A DNA stretch of 64,000 bases from Nocardia fluminea (lineage in GTDB: Bacteria > Actinomycetota > Actinomycetes > Mycobacteriales > Mycobacteriaceae). The notes beneath the pieces are model-generated. The model ran no database searches, was not told the origin of the DNA, and saw only the letters and a program-made list of their open reading frames with translations. Below, piece by piece: positions 25,637 through 33,697 of the stretch. Where the stretch lies: NCBI RefSeq assembly GCF_002846365.1, contig NZ_PJMW01000003.1, positions 186,001-250,000 on the forward strand, read 5' to 3'. Within the stretch, counting starts at the first letter, position 1. Each line of letters begins with the position of its first letter. Both the position numbers and the translations under genes were made by a program.

Positions 25637-26812
25637 TCACAGGTAGACGGTGTTGGGCGGCAGACCGACCAGCGAACGGCCGTACAGCTCGATGTTCACG
25701 CTCGGCGTGATCATGGCGTGCAGCGAGGTCGCGTGGACGTCGCGCTGCAACCGCGCGATCGGCACGTCGCGCTGGATCGAGGAGCCGCCACTGGCCTGCG
25801 CCAGGATCTCCACCGCGGCCTTGGCCTGGTGGGCCACCCAGCCGATCTGCACCCGCGACCAGACCCGTTCCTGTTCGGTCCACGCCTCGTTCGCCGCGGC
25901 TTTCGCATCGATCACGTCGGCGAAGGTCCGTGCCCGTGCCTCGGCGTCCTCGATCAGCAAAGCCGCCTCGCCGACCTGCAGATGGGTGACCGGAGCGTCG
26001 AGCTGGCTGGCGTAATCGGTGTAGGTGATGGGCCGCCCGGGCAGTCGTTCGACGAACGCCGCCAGCGCCGCGCGCGCCGCGCCGACCAGCTGACCGGTCT
26101 GGATCGCGGTGACGGGCACCAGCACCGGCGCCGAATACTGCGGCTTGAGCACGTTCACCGCCGACTTGGACCGGTTCTGGTAGAAATCCTCGCCGGTGAT
26201 CACCCGATGCTCGGGCACGAAAACGTTCTCGGCGACCGTCGAGACACTGCCGGAGCCTTCCAGCCCGCAGGTGTACCAGTCGTCGACGATCCGCAGATCA
26301 GCCGTCGGCACCAGGGCGAAGATCGGCACCGGGGCGGCACCGGGTTCGGTCGGCAGCGCCACGGTGACCTTCCACTGTGCGTGCAGCACACCGCTGTTGA
26401 AGCGCCATGTGCCGTTCAGTACCCAGCCGCCGTCGACCTTCGTCGCGGTACCGGTGGGTGCGGTCGTGCCCGAGATCCGCACATTCGGTGTCGCGAAGAC
26501 CTCGTCGAGCGCGGCATCGGGCCACAGCGCCGTCATCCAGGTGAGCGAGGCGTAGATCGAGAGGCAGAACGCCACCGAGGTGTTGCCGCGGGCGACCTCG
26601 GCGAGCACGTCCACGAAATCCCGGGTGCTGGACTCGTAGCCGCCGTACTGCGCGGGAACCTGCATGTTCAGCAGCGAGGATTCCTCGATCGCGTCGATGA
26701 CATCGTCGGGCAGGCGGCGGTTCTCGTCGATCCACCGAGCCCGCGAACGCAACAACGGCGCCAGCTTCGTGGCACGCTCGACGAGTTCCTCGCGGGACGG
26801 GTTGGTAGACAT
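25637..26812 (-). CDS. Acyl-CoA-dehydrogenase-like flavin-dependent hydroxylase
   Basis: ATG 26812 follows GAGAGGAATCGACC; the product has 391 residues. The acyl-CoA dehydrogenase fold is seen in helices 1-120 ([46 protein letters not shown]), a beta-domain with [27 protein letters not shown], and a C-terminal helical bundle with [32 protein letters not shown]. The pattern is that of two-component (group D) monooxygenases such as HsaA, the C2 subunit of p-hydroxyphenylacetate hydroxylase, and ActVA-ORF5, which use reduced flavin from a separate reductase. It heads the polyketide operon. It is not part of the basic angucycline set, so it is a good candidate for product-specific oxidation. Confidence 0.82.
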   Translation of the reverse strand: MSTNPSREELVERATKLAPLLRSRARWIDENRRLPDDVIDAIEESSLLNMQVPAQYGGYESSTRDFVDVLAEVARGNTSVAFCLSIYASLTWMTALWPDAALDEVFATPNVRISGTTAPTGTATKVDGGWVLNGTWRFNSGVLHAQWKVTVALPTEPGAAPVPIFALVPTADLRIVDDWYTCGLEGSGSVSTVAENVFVPEHRVITGEDFYQNRSKSAVNVLKPQYSAPVLVPVTAIQTGQLVGAARAALAAFVERLPGRPITYTDYASQLDAPVTHLQVGEAALLIEDAEARARTFADVIDAKAAANEAWTEQERVWSRVQIGWVAHQAKAAVEILAQASGGSSIQRDVPIARLQRDVHATSLHAMITPSVNIELYGRSLVGLPPNTVYL

Positions 26813-26840
26813 GGTCGATTCCTCTCGCCGAATATCGTGA

Positions 26841-26855
26841 ATACCGAAGCGGTAT
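26841..26855. promoter_or_regulatory. Inverted repeat ATACCG-AAG-CGGTAT near the polyketide operon start
   Basis: A perfect 6-bp inverted repeat with a 3-bp spacer lies about 28 bases upstream of the first gene of the operon, within the likely leader. It may be an operator or an RNA hairpin. Confidence 0.35.
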
Positions 26856-26953
26856 CGGAGAAGTTCGAGAATTATTCGGCGGACAACGCTGCTCACCGAT
26901 CCCAGAAAATCTCGCACAGAATTCGGCGATGATTCAAGAGCCGCGGAACGACT

Positions 26954-26971
26954 CTACGGTCGACCCGTAGG
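26954..26971. promoter_or_regulatory. Shared near-palindromic box, copy 2 (upstream of the polyketide operon)
   Basis: CTACGGTCGACCCGTAGG contains a perfect inverted repeat CTACGG-N5-CCGTAG (26954-26970). It matches 16 of 18 bases of the box at 4774-4791 and lies at nearly the same distance (about 141 against 132 bases) from a start codon. It is the best candidate operator linking the polyketide operon to the 4924-9055 operon. Confidence 0.6.
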
Positions 26972-27041
26972 TTCTCCCCGGGGAAACCACAGGATCATCA
27001 CCAGGGCAATGCCTTCGGCATCCGACGGCTCACGCACAAAA

Positions 27042-27072
27042 GACGGCAGTCGTGTGGAACACGACTGCCGTC
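27042..27072 (-). terminator. Intrinsic terminator of the LuxR-type regulator gene
   Basis: A 14-bp perfect inverted repeat (GACGGCAGTCGTGT, loop GGA, complement) starts 28 bases after the stop codon at 27100; on the minus strand it is followed by TTTTG. It insulates the regulator from the polyketide operon promoter immediately downstream. Confidence 0.8.
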
Positions 27073-27099
27073 CGGGTAATTCGACTTCCGGAAACTACC

Positions 27100-28512
27100 T
27101 CACGCGCACTCCTGCGCATTCATCACCCCGGCGAGTTGACGCCGGCCCGCGATACCGAGTTTGCGGTACACATTGGACAGGTGGAACTCGACGGTACGCA
27201 CCGTCAGGAACAACTGCTCGGCGATTTCCTTGTTGCTCAACCCTCGCACCGCGAGACCGGCGATCTTGCGCTCCTGCCTGGTCAAACCGGTTCCTCGATG
27301 TTGACTGTCCAAGGTGCCGAGCACCGAGCCCGCACGCTGTAGTACGGGGCTGATGCCGGCGGCGGCCGCGAGCTCGGAGGCTGCCGTGACAGCCCACCGC
27401 GATCGCTCCACGTCACCCTCGACCGCGTGCAGCTGCCCCAGATCACACAGTGCGCCCATCAGCTCGTAGCGTGCCTCAGCGAGTTCGAGCAGCTCCACGG
27501 CACGTTCGAGCGCACCCACCGATCGACTGTCGCGCCGCGCCATGCCGACCGCGTGCAAAGCTCGTCCCACTGCCCCCGGTGAGCCCCAGCGCCGGGCGGC
27601 CGCGAGCTCGTCGTCGGCCAGGGCCGCCGCGAGATCACAGCGGCCGAGCTCGGCCGCCACCAGCGCGGCGCGCGAGCGCCACGGCACGATCGCCGGATTG
27701 GCCACATTCAGCGCGGTCAATACCTTTCCGCAGGCCAGGTAGTCCGCGAGACTGCGCTCGAGGTCACCTTCGCCACGATGCAGCGCAGCACGGGCGGCGA
27801 GTACATGAGCGTGGTCGGGCATCGCGTCCACCGCGCTCATCCGGTCCTCGAACAGGCACCGCGCACTGCTCAGGTCACCGACCTGGACCAGCGCCTCGAC
27901 GAGCCACGCCAGTGCCATGCCGCGCAGCGCGGGTGACACCCCGCGGCGCAGCAGCGGTTCCATCGCCGTGATCGCCGCGGCGGGGCGGCCGGACTGCGCG
28001 TCGATCCTGGCGCGAACGAGCGTGAGTGTTTCGAAGAGACGAAACGGGATCTCGCCGCGTCCGGCGGACAGCAACCGGGTGCAGTACGCCGCGGCCTCAG
28101 CACATCGGTCCGCGTAGACCAGCGCGAGCAGCGCCAGCCACAGACACCCCGGGTCGGGCTCGCCGGCTTCGGCGTCGAGCACTATTTCCGATCGCCGGAC
28201 GATGGTCTCGCGGTCCAGGATTCCGCAGTGCACGAAAAGCATGTTCTGCACACCGCCGCACAGTGTGTCGGCATCACCGAATCGGAGCCGGGCCTCGGCG
28301 CGACCCATGCCGGACAGATATTCGACCTTGTCGGTGAGCCGGGAGTCTCGGCGTGCGCACCACGTCGATTCCGCGTGACCGCATTTCACCGGCTCGACAC
28401 ACCCCGCACTTCGAGGTGTTCTGATCGACAACACTTTTTGGCGTTCGGACATAACATTCACTACGCTCGGTGACGGTAAGCCATCCGAACGGGACACAGG
28501 ATGATCGGTCAT
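27100..28512 (-). CDS. LuxR-family regulator, LAL-like without the ATPase domain
   Basis: The product is 470 residues from ATG 28512 (AGGGAGACTTC upstream). The C-terminal LuxR helix-turn-helix is at about 410-465 (LTRQERKIAGLAVRGLSNKEIAEQLFLTVRTVEFHLSNVYRKLGIAGRRQLA). The middle, about 95-400, is alpha-helical and tetratricopeptide-like (SLADYLACGKVLTALNVANPAIVPWRSRAALVAAELG), resembling the C-terminal half of LAL/MalT regulators; no Walker A motif or ATPase domain precedes it. It is encoded directly upstream of the polyketide operon in the same direction and is the likely pathway-specific activator. No typical SARP gene is present. Confidence 0.82.
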   Translation of the reverse strand: MTDHPVSRSDGLPSPSVVNVMSERQKVLSIRTPRSAGCVEPVKCGHAESTWCARRDSRLTDKVEYLSGMGRAEARLRFGDADTLCGGVQNMLFVHCGILDRETIVRRSEIVLDAEAGEPDPGCLWLALLALVYADRCAEAAAYCTRLLSAGRGEIPFRLFETLTLVRARIDAQSGRPAAAITAMEPLLRRGVSPALRGMALAWLVEALVQVGDLSSARCLFEDRMSAVDAMPDHAHVLAARAALHRGEGDLERSLADYLACGKVLTALNVANPAIVPWRSRAALVAAELGRCDLAAALADDELAAARRWGSPGAVGRALHAVGMARRDSRSVGALERAVELLELAEARYELMGALCDLGQLHAVEGDVERSRWAVTAASELAAAAGISPVLQRAGSVLGTLDSQHRGTGLTRQERKIAGLAVRGLSNKEIAEQLFLTVRTVEFHLSNVYRKLGIAGRRQLAGVMNAQECA

Positions 28513-29041
28513 GAAGTCTCCCTGGTGCAGCAAGCCGAGCTTCCACGACCGCGCCGTCGAAGGCCGTGAAATTTCCCCCGGTTGTCAAAGTACCAGCGAC
28601 ACAACACAATTCAGAGTGACGTTCAACATAGCAATACGATGATCTTATCTCTTGCGGATCACATCGTGAATTACAAATCGGCACAAGCCATTACCGGAAA
28701 CAGGAGTATTGCCTTTACAGAGAACATGATGGTAATCGTGCGCGCAGTGGGAAGGATGCCACCGCGAGGCCTTCACAGACCTCGGACCGGACTCGCCCAC
28801 GGCCCGGCGCGACTGAGGCCGGGCGAGCAACCTCCTCGTCTCGTCGAACAGTCTCGATGTTCAACGGTAACGGGATAGTTCATCGATGTCATCTCGGAAG
28901 GCCAGGAAACTGTATCCGTGAGTTCAACTCGATGGTCCGCACGGTCACGGTTTCGATCACGGCGATCGGTGATCTGGCGCGAGCCCGGCGTCGCTCGTTA
29001 GATTCGGAATCCAGTGTCCACCAGCGTGATCGGAGGCCGAC
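28513..29041. other. 529-bp intergenic region with an AT-rich core
   Basis: No convincing gene. The stretch 28600-28740 is clearly richer in A+T than its surroundings (for example runs such as TGATCTTATCTC and GAATTACAAATC), which suggests a regulatory region or an old insertion rather than coding DNA. It would hold the leftward promoter of the LuxR-type gene and, near 29000, the rightward promoter of the rhodanese gene. Confidence 0.6.
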
Positions 29042-29920
29042 ATGGCGCAGACCCGCCCTCATACGGTGTCCGTCTCCTGGCTCCGTGAACATCGGAGCGC
29101 ACCCGACCTACTCGTCGTGGACGCGAGCACCGACTTCGCAGTGCTCGACGACGGAACCTTCACCCTCGAGTCGGGGCGCGCCGCGTACGCGGCAGCACAT
29201 GTCCCGGGCGCCGTGTTCGCCGACTTGCTCACCGACTTCGCCGATCCCGCGTCCGATCAGCCCTGCACCGCACCGGAATCGGAACGATTCGCCGCGGCCG
29301 CCGGCGCGATCGGCATCGGCGACGGGGTGCGCGTCGTCGTCTACGACCAGCACGACGGAATCTGGGCTACCCGCTTCTGGTGGCATCTGCGCCTGGAGGG
29401 TTTCGACGATGTCGCGGTCCTCGACGGCGGCCTACCCGCATGGCGGGCGGCCGGTGCCGAGGTTTCGGATTCGCCGGTGACGCCCACACCGGCCACCTTC
29501 CCCGCCCGCCGCCGACCCGGCCTCATCCGGTCCACCGACGAGGTCGAGGCGGCGATTGCCGACGACAAGGTCCTGCTCGTAGGCGTTCTCGACGCCGCGA
29601 TCTATCGCGGCGAGACAGACGTTTTCGCTCGACCCGGCCACATCCCTGGCAGTATCAACCTGCCCATCGACCAGATCCGCGATCCGGAGACCGGTGGGCT
29701 GCGCCCCGTTGAGGAATTGCGGGCCTTGTTCGCCGCCGCGGGGCTGCTCGACCCAGCGATCACCCCCGTCACCTACTGCGGCGGAGGCGTCGCGGCGACC
29801 GGTGTCGCCCACGCGCTGGCTCTCGTCGGACGCGACGATGTCGCCGTCTACGACGGATCCTTGACAGCATGGACCGCCGACCCCGCGTTGCCGCTGGTCG
29901 TCGGTGAACTGCCCGGTTGA
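29042..29920 (+). CDS. Thiosulfate/3-mercaptopyruvate sulfurtransferase (tandem rhodanese)
   Basis: This 292-residue protein has two rhodanese domains. The first is inactive-type (VSWLREHRSAPDLLVVDAS ... HVPGAVFADL ... VVVYDQHDGIWATRFWWHLRLEGFDDVAVLDGGLPAW). The second carries the active loop YCGGGVAATGVAHAL with the catalytic Cys at about 248 (PVTYCGGG). The CGGGV loop rather than CRKGV favours a mercaptopyruvate-like sulfurtransferase. GGAGG-CCGAC precedes the ATG. It appears to stand alone. Role: sulfur transfer, cyanide detoxification or sulfur relay. Confidence 0.92.
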   Translation: MAQTRPHTVSVSWLREHRSAPDLLVVDASTDFAVLDDGTFTLESGRAAYAAAHVPGAVFADLLTDFADPASDQPCTAPESERFAAAAGAIGIGDGVRVVVYDQHDGIWATRFWWHLRLEGFDDVAVLDGGLPAWRAAGAEVSDSPVTPTPATFPARRRPGLIRSTDEVEAAIADDKVLLVGVLDAAIYRGETDVFARPGHIPGSINLPIDQIRDPETGGLRPVEELRALFAAAGLLDPAITPVTYCGGGVAATGVAHALALVGRDDVAVYDGSLTAWTADPALPLVVGELPG

Positions 29921-29939
29921 TCCAACAGCTCCGGGCAAC

Positions 29940-30184
29940 ACCGCGAATGCCTCCGGCATGGAGCCACCGGGTCGAATTCGGCGGCGAACAAGGGCCGCAT
30001 CTGCCCTGCCTCGGCGCACGGCCGCAACCACGCCTCGAGCGCAGCGGCCGAGCGTGGTGCGCAACGCGCTCGGAGAGCGTCGGCCATCGGGCCTCGACAG
30101 CATTTCGGCGATCAACGCGATCACCCTCGGCAGGTCGCCGAACAGCGAGCCCATGATTCGCCGGTAGAGGGTGAGAGCTCTCAA
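29940..30184 (-). pseudogene. Remnant of a TetR-family regulator C-terminus (frameshifted)
   Basis: On the minus strand two frames together read like the end of a TetR regulator: LTLYRRIMGSLFGDLPRVIALIAEMLSRP in one frame, then, after a shift near 30095, MADALRARCAPRSAAALEAWLRPCAEAGQMRPLFAAEFDP in another. The second part resembles the usual helix ALAAWLRAAVERGELRP of TetR ligand domains. No DNA-binding half is visible upstream, so this looks like a decayed fragment. The call is tentative. Confidence 0.4.
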
Positions 30185-30188
30185 ATAT

Positions 30189-30201
30189 TGAATCCGATTC
30201 A
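30189..30201. promoter_or_regulatory. TetR operator candidate O1
   Basis: TGAATC-C-GATTCA is a perfect 6+1+6 palindrome. A closely related copy lies at 30248-30260; the centres are 59 bases apart, and both precede the TetR gene at 30277. Confidence 0.65.
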
Positions 30202-30247
30202 GAAACTCCTTGACTGCGTGGACGCCGGACCCCTACGCTCAACTTAC

Positions 30248-30260
30248 TGAATTCGATTCA
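30248..30260. promoter_or_regulatory. TetR operator candidate O2
   Basis: TGAATTCGATTCA matches O1 with one arm mismatch and ends 16 bases before the TetR start codon, overlapping the likely transcription start. Binding here would repress the TetR-SDR-ligase operon. Confidence 0.65.
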
Positions 30261-30276
30261 ATAACTTGGAGGTCTG

Positions 30277-30948
30277 ATGGTCGGCAATCGGCGTGGCGAG
30301 GCGTCACGGGCGGCGCTGCTGGCGGCGGGTAAGGCCGCGTTCAGCGGTGATCGCTACGAAGAGGTCTCCATCGTCGACCTGGCGCGTTCGCTCGGGGTCG
30401 CCGCGGGTTCGATCAGCTATCACTTCGGCGGCAAGCGCGGCTTCTACCTGGCCGTTCTCGAGCAGGCCGCCGAAGAGTTCTGGGGGGATCTGCTGGCCCT
30501 GCGCGGGCCCGCGCTGGACCGATTGTCTCGCGGAATCGACCGGTTGCTCGACGAGGCCGAGCAGCAGCCGAGAGCGTTCGAGGCATTGTTCGCCGATGTG
30601 GCCGACGCGGAGGTACGTCAGATCCGCGACCGTCACCGGACCCAGCTGACCGATGCCTTGGTGGTGGAGGTGACCGACTCCGGCTCCTCGCCGGTGCTGC
30701 GCGCCGCGATCGCCGGATTCGTGGCCTACATCGAAGGGCTGGTGCTGCATTGGACGCGCACCCGCGACATCACCCGAGACCAGGTCAAAGACCTCGTCGT
30801 CGGCACCATGTTCGGCACGATCCTGGCCGCGCTGCGCACCGACCCGAACATCGAACTGACGCAGCGGGCCATCGATGCCGCGCTGTCGGATCCCCAAGCA
30901 CTGGCCTTCCTCGGCTCCCTGTCCACCGCGTCGAAAACAACGGAGTGA
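30277..30948 (+). CDS. TetR-family repressor
   Basis: This 223-residue protein has the helix-turn-helix at residues 10-55 (RAALLAAGKAAFSGDRYEEVSIVDLARSLGVAAGSISYHFGGKRGFYLAVLEQ). The rest is the helical ligand domain (VLRAAIAGFVAYIEGLVLHWT...). GGAGG precedes the ATG. It is the first gene of an operon with an SDR gene five bases downstream and an acyl-CoA ligase gene. Two palindromes just upstream suggest autoregulation, probably by an acyl-CoA or fatty-acid-like ligand (inference). Confidence 0.92.
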   Translation: MVGNRRGEASRAALLAAGKAAFSGDRYEEVSIVDLARSLGVAAGSISYHFGGKRGFYLAVLEQAAEEFWGDLLALRGPALDRLSRGIDRLLDEAEQQPRAFEALFADVADAEVRQIRDRHRTQLTDALVVEVTDSGSSPVLRAAIAGFVAYIEGLVLHWTRTRDITRDQVKDLVVGTMFGTILAALRTDPNIELTQRAIDAALSDPQALAFLGSLSTASKTTE

Positions 30949-30953
30949 CCCTG

Positions 30954-31943
30954 ATGTCCGAAGTTCTACCCACCGGTCCCTCGCGGATCGTCGAGACGCG
31001 ATTCGCACGGGCGGTCGCATGGGCCATCGGACCACGCGGGCTGCGTAGCCAGACGGCTTTGCGTCGTGAGGTCGAGGGCAAGGTAGTCGTGATCACCGGT
31101 GCCTCGTTCGGTGTCGGCGAGGCAACCGCCCGATGGTTCGCCGCCGCCGGGGCCCGCGTGGTCATCGCCGCGCGGTCGATGGACCGGCTGCTCGAGGTGG
31201 CCGAGGAGATCAATGCCGCGGGCGGGGATGCTTATCCCTATCGGCTCGATCTCACCGACGAACAGTCGGTCACCGAGTTCGCCGCGGCGGTGCGGTACGA
31301 CCTGGGCGAGGTCGACGTGCTGATCCACAACGCGGGCAAGTCGTTGCGTCGTTCGATCCACCTGTCCTATGACCGCCCCAAGGACATCGCCGCCACCTCC
31401 GGCGCCAACTACCTCGGCCCGATGCGCCTGACACTGGCACTGCTGCCCGGCATGCGCGCTCGGGGCAGCGGGCACATCGTCAATGTCTCCACCGTGGGGG
31501 TCATGTTCCCCAACGCCCCCAAGTGGGGTTTCTATCTGTCGTCGAAGCTGGCCTTCGACTGGTGGATGCGTGCGGTGGGGATGGAAGCCCGCGCCGACGG
31601 GGTCACCTTGACCACCTTCTACGGCGGGCTGCTGCACACCAGGATGAGCGCGCCGAGTCGCTGGATGCGCGTGCTGCCCGGGCAGACTCCGCAGGACGCG
31701 GCGCGGGTGCTGGCCAAAGCGGTGGTGCGGAAACCGCGCACGATGACGCCCCTCTACGGGTTCCCATCGGCGGTCTTCGCGACGGTGTTCCGGCTGCCGT
31801 TGGAGGTGCTGATGGAACGGATCTTCCGCAACCTCGGCGACACCGAGGCTTCGTTGTCGCGGCTGCGCCAACCCTCGGTCGAGCCGAAGTTCACCATCAC
31901 CGCCGGTGACGATCAGGCCGAGGTGAGCACGAATGCGCGCTGA
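30954..31943 (+). CDS. Short-chain dehydrogenase/reductase
   Basis: This 329-residue SDR has an N-terminal extension of about 40 residues, then VVVITGASFGVGEATARWF (TGxxxGxG), LIHNAG, a catalytic Ser in VNVSTVGVMFPNAPKWGFYLSSK with the Y-x3-K pair, and a C-terminal extension that may contact membranes (PLYGFPSAVFATVFRLPLEVLMERIFRNLG). The layout resembles mycobacterial lipid-related SDRs. It begins five bases after the TetR gene and overlaps the ligase gene by 11 bases. Probable role: oxidation or reduction of a lipid-derived substrate activated by the ligase. Confidence 0.87.
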   Translation: MSEVLPTGPSRIVETRFARAVAWAIGPRGLRSQTALRREVEGKVVVITGASFGVGEATARWFAAAGARVVIAARSMDRLLEVAEEINAAGGDAYPYRLDLTDEQSVTEFAAAVRYDLGEVDVLIHNAGKSLRRSIHLSYDRPKDIAATSGANYLGPMRLTLALLPGMRARGSGHIVNVSTVGVMFPNAPKWGFYLSSKLAFDWWMRAVGMEARADGVTLTTFYGGLLHTRMSAPSRWMRVLPGQTPQDAARVLAKAVVRKPRTMTPLYGFPSAVFATVFRLPLEVLMERIFRNLGDTEASLSRLRQPSVEPKFTITAGDDQAEVSTNAR

Positions 31944-33585
31944 ACTGACCCATAGTCTGCGCCAGTGGGGTTCGGCAATACCCGCGGTCGTCGCTTCGGG
32001 CATGCTCGCTCCGGTCGGACCACGCAAAGCCGTGGCCTTGGCACGCGGTTTCTACCGGTACGGGCCGACCCCCGCGATGTTGTTGGCAGTCACCGCGATT
32101 CGGCATCCGGACAAGGTCGCGATCATCGACGACTCCGGGCAGCTGACCTATCGACAGTTGCAGCAGCGCGCCGAGGCGATCGCGGCGGCGCTGTTCGCGA
32201 CGAGTGCCACCGCGCCGAAGTCGGTGGGCATCCTGTGCCGCAATCATCGCGGGTTCGCCGAGGCGTTGACCGCGGGCGCGCAACTCGGTGCGGAGCTGAT
32301 CTTCATCAACACCGAACTGCCCGCCACGCAGTTGCAGTCGATCTTGGCCCGGCACAACCCTGACGTGCTGATCTATGACGACGAATACGACGCCGTGGTC
32401 GGGCAGTCGACCTTCGCCGGCGTGCGCGTACTCGCTTGGCGGGACACCGATTCCGACCCCGCCGCGCTTCCGACGCTGGACGACCTCGCTGCCCGCAGTC
32501 ACCCGGCACCGCCACGGGTACACCGGGCGGTGAAGCTGACATTGCTCACCTCCGGCACCACCGGTCTGGCCAAGGGTGTGCCGCGTGCGGTCGAGCCGCA
32601 CGCGATCGTGTTGCTGACGGTGACCGCGATGGCGATCCTGCGATTGCGCTCGACCGATCGAGTGTTGGTGGCGCCACCGATGTTCCACGGTTTCGGCTTG
32701 CTGTCGCTGCTCGGGCCACTGGCGTTGGGTGGCACGGCGATCTGCCGGCGCCGATTCGATGCCGCGACCGCGCTCGACGACATCGCCCGCTACCGGGTCA
32801 CCGTGGTGATGGCAGTACCTGTGATGTTGCAACGCCTGCTCACGGTGCCCACACTGCGAGACGGTGCGGCGGCGCGGTCGGCGTTGCGGCTCATGGTGAC
32901 CGGTGCGGCGCCGATCTCGCCGATTGTCGTGTCGAATCTGATCGATGCCTTCGGCCCGATCGTGGTGAACGGGTACGGCTCGACCGAGGCGGGCCTGGTC
33001 ACGATCGCCACCCCGGCCGACCTCGTCGCCGCGCCCGACACGATCGGGCGGTCGTCGCTGGGTGTTTCGGTGCGGATCCTGCGTGCTGATCGCACCGAAG
33101 CCGCGCCCGGTGAAATCGGTGAGATCTTCGTGCGCAGCGGGCTGGAATACACCGGCTATACCCCGGACGCGACGGTGCAGGCGGCGAGCAAGGAGGCGAT
33201 CGACGGGCATGTCAGCACCGGGGACATGGGCCACTTCGATACGCGCCGCAGGTTGTTCATCGACGGCCGCGCCGACGACATGATCGTTTCCGGCGGGGAG
33301 AACGTCTTCCCCGGCGAGGTCGAAGATTGGCTCGCCGCCCACCCGGCCATCACCGACGCGGTCGTGATCGGTGTCGCGGACGCCGAGTTCGGCCAAGTCC
33401 TCAACGCCTTCATCGTCCTACGCCCGAACGTGTCCGCGCCCAGTGACGACGCGCTCAAACAACACGTCCGCGACGGGCTCGAGCGCTACAAGGTGCCCAA
33501 GCGGTTCATCGTGCTCGACGAGATCCCACGCAACGCCAGCGGCAAAGTCCTGCGGGCGAGACTGCACGCCCCGACCGGATCCTGA
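31933..33585 (+). CDS. AMP-forming acyl-CoA synthetase / ligase
   Basis: This 550-residue adenylate-forming enzyme has the phosphate loop LTSGTTGLAKGVPR at about 201-214, NGYGSTEAG near 346, the hinge DGRADDMIVSGGENVFPGEVE at about 439-459 and the catalytic Lys in PRNASGKVLRARL near 541. The overall pattern fits medium- or long-chain fatty acyl-CoA ligases of actinobacteria. It is the third gene of the TetR-SDR-ligase operon and starts inside the SDR gene. The substrate is likely a fatty or aromatic acid, not determined. Confidence 0.92.
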   Translation: MRAELTHSLRQWGSAIPAVVASGMLAPVGPRKAVALARGFYRYGPTPAMLLAVTAIRHPDKVAIIDDSGQLTYRQLQQRAEAIAAALFATSATAPKSVGILCRNHRGFAEALTAGAQLGAELIFINTELPATQLQSILARHNPDVLIYDDEYDAVVGQSTFAGVRVLAWRDTDSDPAALPTLDDLAARSHPAPPRVHRAVKLTLLTSGTTGLAKGVPRAVEPHAIVLLTVTAMAILRLRSTDRVLVAPPMFHGFGLLSLLGPLALGGTAICRRRFDAATALDDIARYRVTVVMAVPVMLQRLLTVPTLRDGAAARSALRLMVTGAAPISPIVVSNLIDAFGPIVVNGYGSTEAGLVTIATPADLVAAPDTIGRSSLGVSVRILRADRTEAAPGEIGEIFVRSGLEYTGYTPDATVQAASKEAIDGHVSTGDMGHFDTRRRLFIDGRADDMIVSGGENVFPGEVEDWLAAHPAITDAVVIGVADAEFGQVLNAFIVLRPNVSAPSDDALKQHVRDGLERYKVPKRFIVLDEIPRNASGKVLRARLHAPTGS

Positions 33586-33697
33586 ACTTCGGCATCGCTG
33601 CGCCCGGGGCGCCGCACCACCTCACGAACGCGGCCCGGCGCAGTGCCGGCCACGGCCGAATCATGGTCCATACCAGCGAAATGGGAAAAGGAAGCCG

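Larger units (their letters stand above)
29921..30276. other. 356-bp intergenic region
   Basis: It contains the suspected TetR remnant (29940-30184), and at its right end two operator-like palindromes (30189-30201 and 30248-30260) in front of the intact TetR gene. Nothing else was recognised. Confidence 0.6.
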
